64,000 nt of DNA from Zhouia spongiae (GTDB lineage: Bacteria > Bacteroidota > Bacteroidia > Flavobacteriales > Flavobacteriaceae), in contig NZ_CP094326.1 in NCBI RefSeq assembly GCF_022760175.1, forward strand, positions 3,212,804 through 3,276,803. The letters are read 5' to 3'. How positions within the stretch are numbered: the stretch's first letter is position 1; each line of letters begins with the position of its first letter. The notes beneath the pieces are model-generated. The model ran no database searches. It was not told where the DNA came from and saw only the letters and a list, made by a program, of their open reading frames with translations. Position numbers and translations under genes: made by a program. Below, in pieces: positions 34,924-43,548 of the stretch.

Positions 34924-34931
34924 CAAAAATA
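34924..34931 (-). promoter_or_regulatory. -7 box of glyA
   Basis: The minus strand reads TATTTTTG, matching TAnnTTTG; no clear -33 TTG. It lies back-to-back with the fahA promoter in a 111-base gap. Confidence 0.4.
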
Positions 34932-34940
34932 AAAAATAGA

Positions 34941-34970
34941 TTGGTAAATTAGTTGAAAATAATACCTTTG
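34941..34970 (+). promoter_or_regulatory. Promoter of fahA
   Basis: TTG (34941-34943), 19-base spacer, TACCTTTG (34963-34970): full match to the Bacteroidota consensus, giving a leader of about 32 bases. Confidence 0.75.
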
Positions 34971-35007
34971 AATCATTATTTATCAAACAATAATAAACAA
35001 ATTTGTC

Positions 35008-36306
35008 ATGCCACACACAGCTAACGACCCAAAAAAGCAATCTTGGATTCCTGTTTCTCAGGACTCTGACTTCCCCATACAAAATATCCCTTTCGGGGTA
35101 TTCCTGACTCGCGATGATGTTATTACTATCGGTACCCGTATCGGGGACAAAGCTATAGACCTCGGTGCTTTACATCAATTAGGATATTTTGAAGATATTC
35201 CGTTAACCGACGATATCTTCTTACAGGACTCCCTTAATGACTTTATATCCGACGGAAAGAAAACATGGAGGCTGGTAAGAAACAGAATTTCTGAAATCTT
35301 CGAAAAAGAAAACTCAGAACTTAGAGATAATGAAGAACACTGTAAAATCGTATTATTCGATTTAGATGAAATCGAAATGCAGCTCCCGGTTCAAATCGGT
35401 GATTATACCGATTTCTACAGCAGCAAAGAACACGCTACCAATGTGGGTACCATGTTCAGGGATCCTAATAATGCCTTGCTGCCAAACTGGTTGCACATTC
35501 CGGTCGGATATCACGGCAGGAGCTCTTCCATCATCCCTTCTGGTATTCCGGTACACAGACCTATGGGACAAACCTTGCCGCTTGGTGAAATTAATCCGGT
35601 GTATGGTCCTTCTAAAAGGGTTGATTTTGAACTGGAAATGGCATTCATTACTACCGATGCCAATCTTCTGGGAGAACCTATTCCTGTCGGTGAAGCTGAA
35701 GATTATATTTTCGGAATGGTGCTGTTTAACGATTGGAGTGCCAGAGATATCCAAAAATGGGAATATGTTCCGCTGGGACCATTCCTGGCAAAGAACTTTG
35801 CTTCTTCCATTTCACCGTGGATCGTTACCATCGATGCCCTCGAACCTTTTAGAGTAGAAGGACCTGAACAAGATCCGAAACCATTACCATATTTACAGAC
35901 AACAGGAAAAAAGAGCTTCGATATTAATTTAGAAGTAGAGCTGACCCCTGAAAATGGAGAGACAGCTATCCTCACCAGAAGTAACTTCAAATACATGTAT
36001 TGGAATATGGCACAGCAATTGGCTCACCATACTGTTAACGGATGTAAAGTTAATAGCGGGGATATGATGGCCAGCGGTACCATATCGGGCCCTACTCCCG
36101 ACTCCTACGGATCTATGCTCGAGTTAACCTGGGGAGGTAAAAACCCTATTAAACTTAACGATGGTAGTGAACGTAAATTTGTGGAAGACGGAGATACCAT
36201 TACCGTAAAAGGGTATTGTCGAAACGCCGATTACAGAATTGGATTTGGTGAAGTTTCATCTAAATTACTCCCACCTTACAATCCGAAAAAAAATAATAAA
36301 CACTAA
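35008..36306 (+). CDS. fahA: Fumarylacetoacetase
   Basis: 432 aa, about the length of the full eukaryotic-type enzyme. It cleaves fumarylacetoacetate to fumarate and acetoacetate, the last step of tyrosine/homogentisate breakdown. N-terminal SH3-like domain, then the catalytic FAH domain: YTDFYSSKEHATNVG (catalytic His), PVGYHGRSSSI, VDFELEMAF (metal-binding acids), and DIQKWEYVPLGPFLAKNF. The other tyrosine-degradation genes (hppD, hmgA) are not in the window. Monocistronic, with consensus promoter and strong terminator. Confidence 0.95.
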   Translation: MPHTANDPKKQSWIPVSQDSDFPIQNIPFGVFLTRDDVITIGTRIGDKAIDLGALHQLGYFEDIPLTDDIFLQDSLNDFISDGKKTWRLVRNRISEIFEKENSELRDNEEHCKIVLFDLDEIEMQLPVQIGDYTDFYSSKEHATNVGTMFRDPNNALLPNWLHIPVGYHGRSSSIIPSGIPVHRPMGQTLPLGEINPVYGPSKRVDFELEMAFITTDANLLGEPIPVGEAEDYIFGMVLFNDWSARDIQKWEYVPLGPFLAKNFASSISPWIVTIDALEPFRVEGPEQDPKPLPYLQTTGKKSFDINLEVELTPENGETAILTRSNFKYMYWNMAQQLAHHTVNGCKVNSGDMMASGTISGPTPDSYGSMLELTWGGKNPIKLNDGSERKFVEDGDTITVKGYCRNADYRIGFGEVSSKLLPPYNPKKNNKH

Positions 36307-36325
36307 GATTTCAAAAAATCAAACC

Positions 36326-36356
36326 AAAGCTCACATCTAATTGTGGGCTTTTTTTA
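36326..36356 (+). terminator. Intrinsic terminator of fahA
   Basis: AAAGCTCACA - TCTAAT - TGTGGGCTTTTTTT: 9-bp stem with a long T tract. Confidence 0.9.
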
Positions 36357-36545
36357 TTTTTGGCATTATGATTGATATATCCTGATAACCATAACGCACA
36401 GACCATGAAACAAGCATTAATAAGTTTTAAAAATCATTTTACCTGAGGAATATTTAAAACTTTAATGAAAAATATAGCAGCCCACACATTTCAAAACAAC
36501 TAACGATCTTATTTGAATAAATTAAATTACAAAAACCCTGGATTT

Positions 36546-37730
36546 ATGAAAAAAATATTACTCTTATCTATATTCTTAAGTATCATCGCCTGTAGCGGGG
36601 TTAAAAAAACCCAAGAGGCAATTAATGTTGGAGACTACGACACTGCGATGAATCTTGCTCTTGAAAAACTCAGAGAAAACAAAAACAAAAAAAACAATCA
36701 GCCATATGTATTGATGCTTGAAGAAGCCTACGCAAAAGCTACATCTAGAGATCTTGACCATATTAAATTTTTGGTAAAGGAAAATAATCCCGAAAACTAT
36801 GAAGCCATCTATGAAGCCTATGAAAAATTAAAGTTCAGACAACAACAGATCAAACCTCTTTTACCTCTTGTTATTGCTGATCATGGAAGGAATGCAAAGT
36901 TTAAATTTGTAGATTATTCAGATGAGATCATTGCTTTCAAGAACAAAACCTCAGACTATTTATATGAAAAGGCTAGTAATATATTAAGCTCCGGCCGGAC
37001 AAAACAAGACTTTAGGGTTGCATATGAAGACTTTGAGTATTTAAACCGAATCAATCCGAATTATCGTAACATTGTTGATAAAATGGAAGAGGCACACTAT
37101 AAAGGGATTGACTACGTACAGGTTTCACTGTTTAACGATACCGAAATGGTAATCCCTCGGCGCCTGGAAGAAGACCTTCTCAGTTTCAATTCATATGGCA
37201 TAAATGATTTCTGGACTATTTATCACAGCAATCCACAGTCAAACCTTAAATATGACTACGAAATGGATCTTGCTTTTAAACAAATCAATATTTCTCCTGA
37301 ACAAATTAAAGAACGAGAGATCATAAAAGAAAAACAGATCAAAGACGGGTGGAAATATGCTACTGATAATAGCGGGAACAAATTAAAAGACAGCCTTGGC
37401 AACTATATCAAAATAGATAACTTCAAAACAATCAGATGTGTTTTTTACGAATTTACACAAACCAAATTTGTTGAAGTTGTCGGCGATATCAATTTTAAAG
37501 AAACCAATTCACAGCAAACCATAAACTCGTATCCCCTGGCCAGCGGATATAAGTTTATCCATCAATTTGCAACGTTTAAAGGCGACAGACGGGCTTTAGA
37601 TAATTCCCTTCTTCCACTGCTGGACCTGAGGCGTGTACCCTTCCCCAGTAATGAACAAATGGTATATAATGCAGGTGAAGACTTAAAGGCCAAGCTCAAA
37701 GGAATAATATCCCGGCATAAATTCAACTAA
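36546..37730 (+). CDS. Hypothetical lipoprotein with helical N-terminal region
   Basis: 394 aa from ATG 36546, which gives a clear lipoprotein signal (MKKILLLSIFLSIIACSG, Cys17); the earlier in-frame start at 36513 would bury it. The first part is helical and TPR-like (INVGDYDTAMNLALEKLREN, AYEKLKFRQQQIKPLL); the later part is β-rich and includes VQVSLFNDTEMVIPRRLEEDL and VGDINFKETNSQQ. I do not recognise a named family, though similar lipoproteins are common in flavobacteria. Probably anchored in the outer membrane. It stands alone between two terminators. Confidence 0.75.
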   Translation: MKKILLLSIFLSIIACSGVKKTQEAINVGDYDTAMNLALEKLRENKNKKNNQPYVLMLEEAYAKATSRDLDHIKFLVKENNPENYEAIYEAYEKLKFRQQQIKPLLPLVIADHGRNAKFKFVDYSDEIIAFKNKTSDYLYEKASNILSSGRTKQDFRVAYEDFEYLNRINPNYRNIVDKMEEAHYKGIDYVQVSLFNDTEMVIPRRLEEDLLSFNSYGINDFWTIYHSNPQSNLKYDYEMDLAFKQINISPEQIKEREIIKEKQIKDGWKYATDNSGNKLKDSLGNYIKIDNFKTIRCVFYEFTQTKFVEVVGDINFKETNSQQTINSYPLASGYKFIHQFATFKGDRRALDNSLLPLLDLRRVPFPSNEQMVYNAGEDLKAKLKGIISRHKFN

Positions 37731-37744
37731 AAATTTTATTAATG

Positions 37745-37777
37745 CGAAGCTGTCTCATTTAAGGCAGCTTCTTTTTA
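37745..37777. terminator. Intrinsic terminator between converging genes
   Basis: GAAGCTG..C - loop - GGCAGCTTC followed by TTTTTATT after the hypothetical lipoprotein gene; the ytxJ stop lies immediately beyond. Confidence 0.75.
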
Positions 37778-37778
37778 T

Positions 37779-38168
37779 TTAAATAAACTTATTAATAATT
37801 TTTACATCGATCTCCCCGTGTGAATTGTGATGAACCACCTCCCCTGCTTTTACAATAATTAACTGTGGACTTTGATGTACAACTCCAAATCTTTGCGCCA
37901 CTTCGTTAGAAACATTTCTGTACTTCAGCAGGTCTAAAAAATAGAGCTCAATACTTTCTTCTCCCAAATTGTACCCCTGTTCGAATCCGTTCAACACCAT
38001 TCTGCTAATGCCGCATCGGGTACTGTGCTTAAATATAACTACAGGTTTTAGATGCGACAATACTATTAATTCATCTATTTTATTTGTATCTTCAAGTGTT
38101 TTCCAGGACACATGAGAAACTGAATCCTCATCAGCCGATCCACCAAATATTTTATCAAATAATCCCAT
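37779..38168 (-). CDS. ytxJ: Bacillithiol-system monothiol protein YtxJ
   Basis: 129 aa thioredoxin-fold protein. The single active Cys sits in IFKHSTRCGISRM, the TCGIS-type signature of YtxJ, instead of the CxxC of glutaredoxins; YFLDLLKYRNVSNEVAQRFGVVHQSPQLI is the conserved cis-Pro region. YtxJ is genetically linked with bacillithiol and acts as a bacilliredoxin-like protein. It is thus an indirect sign that this organism uses bacillithiol rather than glutathione. Divergent from clpB. Confidence 0.88.
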   Translation of the reverse strand: MGLFDKIFGGSADEDSVSHVSWKTLEDTNKIDELIVLSHLKPVVIFKHSTRCGISRMVLNGFEQGYNLGEESIELYFLDLLKYRNVSNEVAQRFGVVHQSPQLIIVKAGEVVHHNSHGEIDVKIINKFI

Positions 38169-38197
38169 ATCTTCCCTAAAATTTAACTAGTTAAAAT

Positions 38198-38242
38198 GTC
38201 ATTTTGTCCGGTAATTCTCATCAAAACAGGTCATTTTGTCTG
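38198..38242. promoter_or_regulatory. Direct repeat upstream of clpB, candidate heat-shock operator
   Basis: GTCATTTTGTCCG at 38198 and GTCATTTTGTCTG at 38230 agree in 12 of 13 bases and are 32 bases apart, three helical turns. They lie 70-115 bases before clpB and 30-75 bases before ytxJ. Tandem same-phase sites suggest binding of a regulator that controls the chaperone. Confidence 0.4.
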
Positions 38243-38312
38243 AAAGAATAGTACGGAACAAGAATTGACAATTACAAATCAAAAGATTTAAACGCAACAA
38301 AAATAATATAAA

Positions 38313-40919
38313 ATGAATTTTAACAATTATACCATAAAATCGCAGGAAGCCATTCAGCGTGCTCAGCAAATAGCACAAAGTTATGGTCATCAGCAAATAG
38401 AAAATGAGCATATTTTTAAAGGTTTATCAGAGGTAGACGAAAATGTGCTTCCTTTTTTATTAAAGAAGCTAAATGTTAACGTAGCACTCTTAAATCAGAT
38501 TTTAGACAGCACCCTGAACAGCTTTCCAAAAGTAAGTGGACAAGACATGATGTTATCGCGCGATGCAGCTAACACCTTGAATGAAGCTAGTATCATTGCA
38601 AAAAAGATGAACGACGAATTTGTTTCTGTCGAACATCTGGTGCTGGCAATTTTCAAGTCTAAAAGTAAAATAGCCCAGATTTTAAAAGATCAGGGAGTGA
38701 CTGAAAAAGGATTAAAAAGTGCCATTGAAGAGTTGCGTAAAGGTGAAAGAGTTACATCTGCTAGCGCAGAAGAAACCTATAACGCACTTAACAAATACGC
38801 TAAAAACCTTAACCAGCTGGCCAACGATGGTAAACTCGATCCGGTTATCGGGCGCGACGAAGAAATACGCAGGGTTTTACAAATATTGTCCAGACGAACC
38901 AAGAACAACCCTATGCTTGTCGGCGAACCGGGCGTGGGTAAAACAGCTATTGCAGAAGGATTGGCGCACAGGATCATCCAGGGAGATGTACCTGAGAACT
39001 TAAAAGACAAACAGATCTTTTCCCTCGACATGGGTGCCCTTATCGCAGGTGCTAAATACAAAGGAGAGTTTGAAGAACGGTTAAAATCCGTCGTCAAAGA
39101 AGTTACCTCGGCCGAAGGAGATATCGTCATGTTCATTGATGAAATCCACACCCTTGTCGGCGCAGGTGGTGGCGAAGGAGCCATGGATGCAGCTAATATA
39201 CTAAAACCGGCATTAGCCCGTGGTGAATTAAGGGCTATCGGAGCTACAACGTTAGATGAATACCAAAAATACTTCGAAAAAGACAAAGCCCTCGAACGTC
39301 GTTTCCAGAAAGTTATGGTCGACGAACCGGACACCGAGAGTGCTATATCCATACTACGTGGTATAAAAGAAAAATATGAAACACACCACAAAGTACGTAT
39401 TAAAGACGATGCCATTATAGCTGCCGTAGAATTGTCGCAACGATATATTACAAACAGATTTTTACCCGATAAAGCCATTGATCTGATGGATGAGGCCGCA
39501 TCTAAGCTACGAATGGAAATAAACTCCAAACCCGAAGAGTTAGATGTACTCGATAGAAAGATCATGCAATTAGAAATTGAGATTGAAGCCATTAAACGCG
39601 AAAACGATGAAGCCAAACTCAAAAGTTTAAATGCAGATCTCGCAAACCTGAAAGAAGAACGCAACGAGATTTTTGCCAAATGGCAATCTGAAAAAGACGT
39701 GGTAGATGAGGTTCAGAATACCAAGGAAGCCATCGAAAACTATAAACTGGAAGCCGAAAAAGCAGAAAGGGATGGCAACTACGGAAAAGTTGCCGAAATC
39801 CGTTATGGCAAAATAAAAGATGCCACTGAAAAACTCGAAGAGCTTAAAAAAGAACTGCTCCAAATGCAGGGCGAAGGTAATACCCTGATTAAAGAAGAGG
39901 TTACCAGTGAAGATATCGCCGAGGTTGTTGCCAAATGGACAGGAATACCTGTATCAAAAATGCTTCAGAGCGAACGTGAAAAATTATTGAAACTGGAAGA
40001 CGAACTACATGCCAGAGTCGTCGGACAAGAAGAAGCTATTCAGGCAGTTTCTGATGCTATCAGAAGAAGTCGGGCCGGTTTACAGGATACTAAAAAACCG
40101 ATAGGTTCATTCCTCTTTTTAGGAACAACCGGGGTTGGTAAAACAGAACTGGCAAAAGCCCTGGCAGAATATTTGTTCGATGATGAGACCGCCATGACCC
40201 GGATTGATATGAGCGAATACCAGGAACGGCATTCCGTAAGCAGATTGGTAGGTGCTCCTCCGGGATATATTGGATATGATGAAGGCGGACAACTAACAGA
40301 AGCTGTTCGTCGTAAACCTTATTCGGTTGTATTATTAGACGAGATTGAAAAAGCCCACCCGGATGTGTTCAATATCTTGTTACAAGTGCTTGATGAAGGC
40401 CGGCTGACAGATAACAAAGGTCGTTTGGCAGATTTCAGAAATACCATCATTATTATGACAAGCAACCTTGGAAGCCATATCATCCAGGAAAAGTTTGACG
40501 CCGTAAAGGACATAGATACTGCTACCGAATCAGCAAAAGTCGAAGTACTCGGCTTACTGAAACAATCGGTCAGACCTGAGTTCTTGAACCGTATAGATGA
40601 TATTATTATGTTTACACCCTTAACCCGGGCCAACATAAATGATATTGTACGCTTACAATTGAAAAATGTGTTTAAAATGGTGGCTAAGCAAAATATTACC
40701 CTCGACGCTACCGAAGAAGCCATCACACACCTGGCTCAAAAAGGATATGATCCGCAATTCGGGGCAAGGCCGGTGAAAAGAGTGATTCAGAAAGAAGTTC
40801 TTAACGAGCTGTCAAAAGAAATTCTAAGTGGTAAAGTACATACAGACAGTATCATCTTACTCGATGAATTCGATGATAAACTTGTATTCAGAAACCAGTC
40901 CGACTTGGTAGAAAATTAA
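38313..40919 (+). CDS. clpB: ClpB protein disaggregase
   Basis: 868-aa AAA+ chaperone that, with DnaK, pulls proteins from aggregates. Clp N domain (to about 145), first ATPase with Walker A GEPGVGKT (204-211) and Walker B MFIDEIHTL, the long coiled-coil middle domain (about 410-530) that marks ClpB rather than ClpA/C, second ATPase with GTTGVGKT (604-611) and LLDEIEKAHPDVFN, and the C-terminal ClpB-D2-small domain. No ClpP-docking loop is expected or seen. Upstream direct repeats may mediate heat control. Confidence 0.97.
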   Translation: MNFNNYTIKSQEAIQRAQQIAQSYGHQQIENEHIFKGLSEVDENVLPFLLKKLNVNVALLNQILDSTLNSFPKVSGQDMMLSRDAANTLNEASIIAKKMNDEFVSVEHLVLAIFKSKSKIAQILKDQGVTEKGLKSAIEELRKGERVTSASAEETYNALNKYAKNLNQLANDGKLDPVIGRDEEIRRVLQILSRRTKNNPMLVGEPGVGKTAIAEGLAHRIIQGDVPENLKDKQIFSLDMGALIAGAKYKGEFEERLKSVVKEVTSAEGDIVMFIDEIHTLVGAGGGEGAMDAANILKPALARGELRAIGATTLDEYQKYFEKDKALERRFQKVMVDEPDTESAISILRGIKEKYETHHKVRIKDDAIIAAVELSQRYITNRFLPDKAIDLMDEAASKLRMEINSKPEELDVLDRKIMQLEIEIEAIKRENDEAKLKSLNADLANLKEERNEIFAKWQSEKDVVDEVQNTKEAIENYKLEAEKAERDGNYGKVAEIRYGKIKDATEKLEELKKELLQMQGEGNTLIKEEVTSEDIAEVVAKWTGIPVSKMLQSEREKLLKLEDELHARVVGQEEAIQAVSDAIRRSRAGLQDTKKPIGSFLFLGTTGVGKTELAKALAEYLFDDETAMTRIDMSEYQERHSVSRLVGAPPGYIGYDEGGQLTEAVRRKPYSVVLLDEIEKAHPDVFNILLQVLDEGRLTDNKGRLADFRNTIIIMTSNLGSHIIQEKFDAVKDIDTATESAKVEVLGLLKQSVRPEFLNRIDDIIMFTPLTRANINDIVRLQLKNVFKMVAKQNITLDATEEAITHLAQKGYDPQFGARPVKRVIQKEVLNELSKEILSGKVHTDSIILLDEFDDKLVFRNQSDLVEN

Positions 40920-40940
40920 TAAACCACTATATCCCTCAGC

Positions 40941-40964
40941 AAGCCCGGAATAATTTCCGGGCTT
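40941..40964 (+). terminator. Possible terminator of clpB
   Basis: AAGCCCGGAA - TAA - TTTCCGGGCTT is a strong stem but is followed by GTTCATC, not a T tract, so termination may be weak or the hairpin may protect the 3' end. Confidence 0.5.
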
Positions 40965-41326
40965 GTTCATCCCCCTTCCATCCACCACTTCTCTTAAGCC
41001 TCATTATCCGGGATAAAGCCTGTATGATCACACTCACCACTCACTGATAGCCTTTTTATTAAAATCACTTCAGAAATATTCAGTGCGACAAATCCGTTGG
41101 TAATCTGTATAGCTATTTTAGGACGGGTCAGGACAGATCATATAAAATATATAAAGTAATTATATAGCATATATAATATCTTTATAGTATATTTACAGTA
41201 TCTTGTGTACAGATATATCTTATAAACTAAACAATCTTTAACACCAGATGAATGATCGCTACAATAAAAAATCAACAACTGCTTGCTAACACTAACGCTC
41301 TTTTTATATTTAGATAAATCCGACAA

Positions 41327-41337
41327 CCGATCATCGG
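41327..41337. promoter_or_regulatory. 11-bp dyad upstream of deoC, candidate operator
   Basis: CCGAT-C-ATCGG overlaps the place where a -33 element would lie for the -7 box at 41348, so a bound repressor would block polymerase. Function inferred from position only. Confidence 0.3.
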
Positions 41338-41347
41338 CTACATTTCC

Positions 41348-41355
41348 TATCTTTA
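41348..41355 (+). promoter_or_regulatory. -7-like box abutting deoC
   Basis: TATCTTTA differs from TAnnTTTG at the last base and lies 4 bases before the deoC ATG, suggesting a leaderless or nearly leaderless mRNA. Confidence 0.35.
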
Positions 41356-41359
41356 CTAT

Positions 41360-42010
41360 ATGGAAATAAACAGATACATCGATCATACACTGCTTAAGCC
41401 TGCTACTACCATAAACGATATTGAAACCCTTTGCCGGGAAGCAAGTACATACGATTTTTTTGCCGTATGTGTCAACGGAGCATATGTTTCGTTGGCGAAA
41501 AGACTTTTAAGAGATACCAGTGTTTCTGTTTGTTCTGTAATAGGATTTCCTCTTGGCTCAATGAGCGGAAAAACTAAAGCCTTCGAAACCGACCAGGCCC
41601 TGTCTGACGGAGCTGATGAAATCGATATGGTAATCAACCTGGGCTTGTTAAAAAGCGGTAAACACCATGAAGTGCTACAGGAAATCTCCTTTATAAGAAA
41701 CATCACCAAAAGACACACTTTAAAAGTGATCATCGAAACATGTTATTTGACTAATGCCGAAAAAGAACTCGTATGTAAAATAGCGGTTGATGCTGGTGCT
41801 GATTTTGTAAAAACCTCTACCGGTTTTGGAACGGGAGGAGCTACATATAATGATATTATACTGATGAAAAAAATCATAAACGGAAAGGCGAAGATAAAAG
41901 CATCAGGAGGCATCAGAGATTATCAGACTGCTAAAAAGTATATTGATCTGGGGGTCGACAGAATCGGCACCTCCAACGGAACCGATATCGTATCCTGGAT
42001 CAAGCTATAA
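41360..42010 (+). CDS. deoC: Deoxyribose-phosphate aldolase
   Basis: 216 aa class I aldolase that cleaves 2-deoxyribose-5-phosphate to glyceraldehyde-3-phosphate and acetaldehyde in deoxynucleoside salvage. Catalytic Schiff-base K151 lies in FVKTSTGFGTGGAT; the helper Lys is in IKASGGIRD, and DEIDMVINLGLLKSG carries the conserved Asp. It is 12 bases ahead of the purine nucleoside phosphorylase gene; together they make a deo operon without deoA or deoB. Confidence 0.95.
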   Translation: MEINRYIDHTLLKPATTINDIETLCREASTYDFFAVCVNGAYVSLAKRLLRDTSVSVCSVIGFPLGSMSGKTKAFETDQALSDGADEIDMVINLGLLKSGKHHEVLQEISFIRNITKRHTLKVIIETCYLTNAEKELVCKIAVDAGADFVKTSTGFGTGGATYNDIILMKKIINGKAKIKASGGIRDYQTAKKYIDLGVDRIGTSNGTDIVSWIKL

Positions 42011-42022
42011 AATCCTGAAACT

Positions 42023-42721
42023 ATGAGTATACATATTGGTGCAACCAATGGTGATATTGCAGAAAATGTATTGTTACCCGGCGATCCGCTGAGAGCCAGA
42101 TGGATCGCTGAAACATTCCTGGAAAATCCCACTCTGTATAATGAAGTTCGCGGAATGTATGGATATACGGGAACCTACAAGGGAAAAAAGGTTTCTGTTC
42201 AGGGAACGGGAATGGGCGTTCCTTCCATAAGCATTTATGTCCATGAACTCATCAATGAATATGGAGCCAAAAAACTTATAAGGGTCGGTACAGCCGGTTC
42301 ATACCAGCCATACATAAAAATCAGGGACATCGTTCTGGCTATGGCGGCATCTACCAATAGCAGCATCAACCGCTTTACTTTCAAAGCAGAAGATTATGCT
42401 CCTACGGCTAATTTTGAATTGCTGCAAAAAGCTTATCAGGCGGCAAATCAAAAAAATATAAAAGTCAAGGCAGGCAATGTACTGACCAGCGATGTCTTTT
42501 ATCAGGATAACTCCAATTATTACAAGAAATGGGCTCAGTATGGCGTTCTCTGCGTAGAAATGGAAACAGCCGCCCTATATACACTTGCTGCAAAATACAA
42601 TGTACAGGCTTTATCTATCCTCACCATATCGGACAGTTTGGTTACCCACGAAACCTCTTCTTCCGAAGACAGAGAAACCTCATTACACGATATGATAAAA
42701 ATTGCCCTGGAAGCAATATAA
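42023..42721 (+). CDS. deoD: Purine nucleoside phosphorylase, hexameric DeoD type
   Basis: 232 aa. It splits purine (deoxy)nucleosides with phosphate. The N-terminus ([29 protein letters not shown], cited here in two parts: [13 protein letters not shown] and [15 protein letters not shown]), phosphate-binding [10 protein letters not shown] and [11 protein letters not shown] with SDSLVTHE near the end are those of the bacterial DeoD family, including the Asp that protonates the base. Its product deoxyribose-1-phosphate would feed DeoC after isomerisation. Second gene of the deo operon. Confidence 0.95.
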   Translation: MSIHIGATNGDIAENVLLPGDPLRARWIAETFLENPTLYNEVRGMYGYTGTYKGKKVSVQGTGMGVPSISIYVHELINEYGAKKLIRVGTAGSYQPYIKIRDIVLAMAASTNSSINRFTFKAEDYAPTANFELLQKAYQAANQKNIKVKAGNVLTSDVFYQDNSNYYKKWAQYGVLCVEMETAALYTLAAKYNVQALSILTISDSLVTHETSSSEDRETSLHDMIKIALEAI

Positions 42722-42802
42722 CATTATGAAACGGATTACCGCCCGGGAGAAATACCACAAAAGTCTTCGCTTCTTAAGGATAGGATATTCGGTAATTGTT
42801 AT

Positions 42803-42810
42803 TACTTTTG
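42803..42810 (+). promoter_or_regulatory. -7 box close to smpB
   Basis: TACTTTTG matches TAnnTTTG and ends 7 bases before the smpB ATG; no good -33. It predicts a leader of only a few bases. Confidence 0.35.
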
Positions 42811-42817
42811 CTCTCCC

Positions 42818-43276
42818 ATGAAAAATAAAATCAATATACAAAACAAAAAGGCACGTTTCGAATATGAAATACTGGATAAGTATGTTGCCGGAATTGTTCT
42901 AACCGGAACTGAAATTAAATCGATCCGTTTAGGAAAAGCCTCTATTACAGAAAGTTTCTGCGAGTTTAATGATCGTGGCGAACTGTTTGCTGTCAATACG
43001 TATATTGAAGAATACACTCATGGTACCCACTACAACCACAAACCCAGAAGCGAACGTAAACTCCTTTTAAATAAAAGAGAGCTCCGAAAACTTCATAAGG
43101 AAGTTAAAAATGCCGGTCTCACCATCGTCCCGTTAAGGATATTCTTAAACGATCGCGGATTGGCTAAAATGGAAGTAGCTCTTGCTAAAGGTAAAAAGCT
43201 GCACGATAAGCGTGAAACGATTAAGGACAGGGAAAACAAAAGAAACCTCGATCGCATAAAAAAATCCTACAAATAG
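42818..43276 (+). CDS. smpB: SsrA-binding protein SmpB
   Basis: 152 aa, the usual length. It binds tmRNA and brings it to stalled ribosomes. Conserved OB-barrel segments: NKKARFEYEILDKYVAGIVL, GTEIKSIRLGKASI, YTHGTHYNHKPRSERKLLL, and the basic tail KLHDKRETIKDRENKRNLDR that reads the empty mRNA channel. The tmRNA gene itself is not in the window. It ends 6 bases before a converging small gene. Confidence 0.96.
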   Translation: MKNKINIQNKKARFEYEILDKYVAGIVLTGTEIKSIRLGKASITESFCEFNDRGELFAVNTYIEEYTHGTHYNHKPRSERKLLLNKRELRKLHKEVKNAGLTIVPLRIFLNDRGLAKMEVALAKGKKLHDKRETIKDRENKRNLDRIKKSYK

Positions 43277-43282
43277 CATACC

Positions 43283-43480
43283 TTACCTCCTTTTTTTTCT
43301 TTCTCTTTGTTTCATTTGCCGCCAGACAAAATACAACACAAAGATCAGGATAGGAATTATAATATAGATCAGGATATTTTCAAATGCGGTAAAATCAACG
43401 GGGTCATTATCAGAGTCTTTCGGTATCTCTTCCGGTGCCTGAAAAATCAACAATAAATAACATAAATTTTTTAATAACAT
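43283..43480 (-). CDS. Small single-pass membrane protein of unknown function
   Basis: 65 aa. An N-terminal hydrophobic signal-like stretch (MLLKNLCYLLLIFQAP) is followed by an acidic linker (EEIPKDSDNDPVDF), a second hydrophobic helix (LIYIIIPILIFVLYFVW) and a very basic tail (RQMKQRERKKRR) that should face the cytoplasm. The signal-linker-helix-basic tail pattern and its conserved-looking ends support a real gene despite its size. Function unknown. Confidence 0.6.
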   Translation of the reverse strand: MLLKNLCYLLLIFQAPEEIPKDSDNDPVDFTAFENILIYIIIPILIFVLYFVWRQMKQRERKKRR

Positions 43481-43548
43481 GATGTGCCGGTTTATTTTCT
43501 ATTATAATTTACGAAAAAGAAACCAACCATATCAAATTAACGATGACA

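Larger units (their letters stand above)
40920..41359. other. 440-bp gap between clpB and deoC
   Basis: No gene seen; an 82-codon frame on the minus strand overlaps deoC and has no coding character. It holds the clpB hairpin, a very AT-rich tract (41139-41230) and an 11-bp dyad CCGAT-C-ATCGG (41327-41337) just before the deoC -7 box. Confidence 0.55.

Noticed and set aside
38777-39679. A 300-codon open frame on the minus strand
   Set aside because: It lies wholly antisense to the well-supported clpB reading frame and has the Ser/Ile-rich composition of a frame shadow; no domain is visible.
41138-41386. An 82-codon minus-strand frame rich in Tyr and Ile
   Set aside because: It overlaps the deoC start and is simply the translation of an AT-rich tract.
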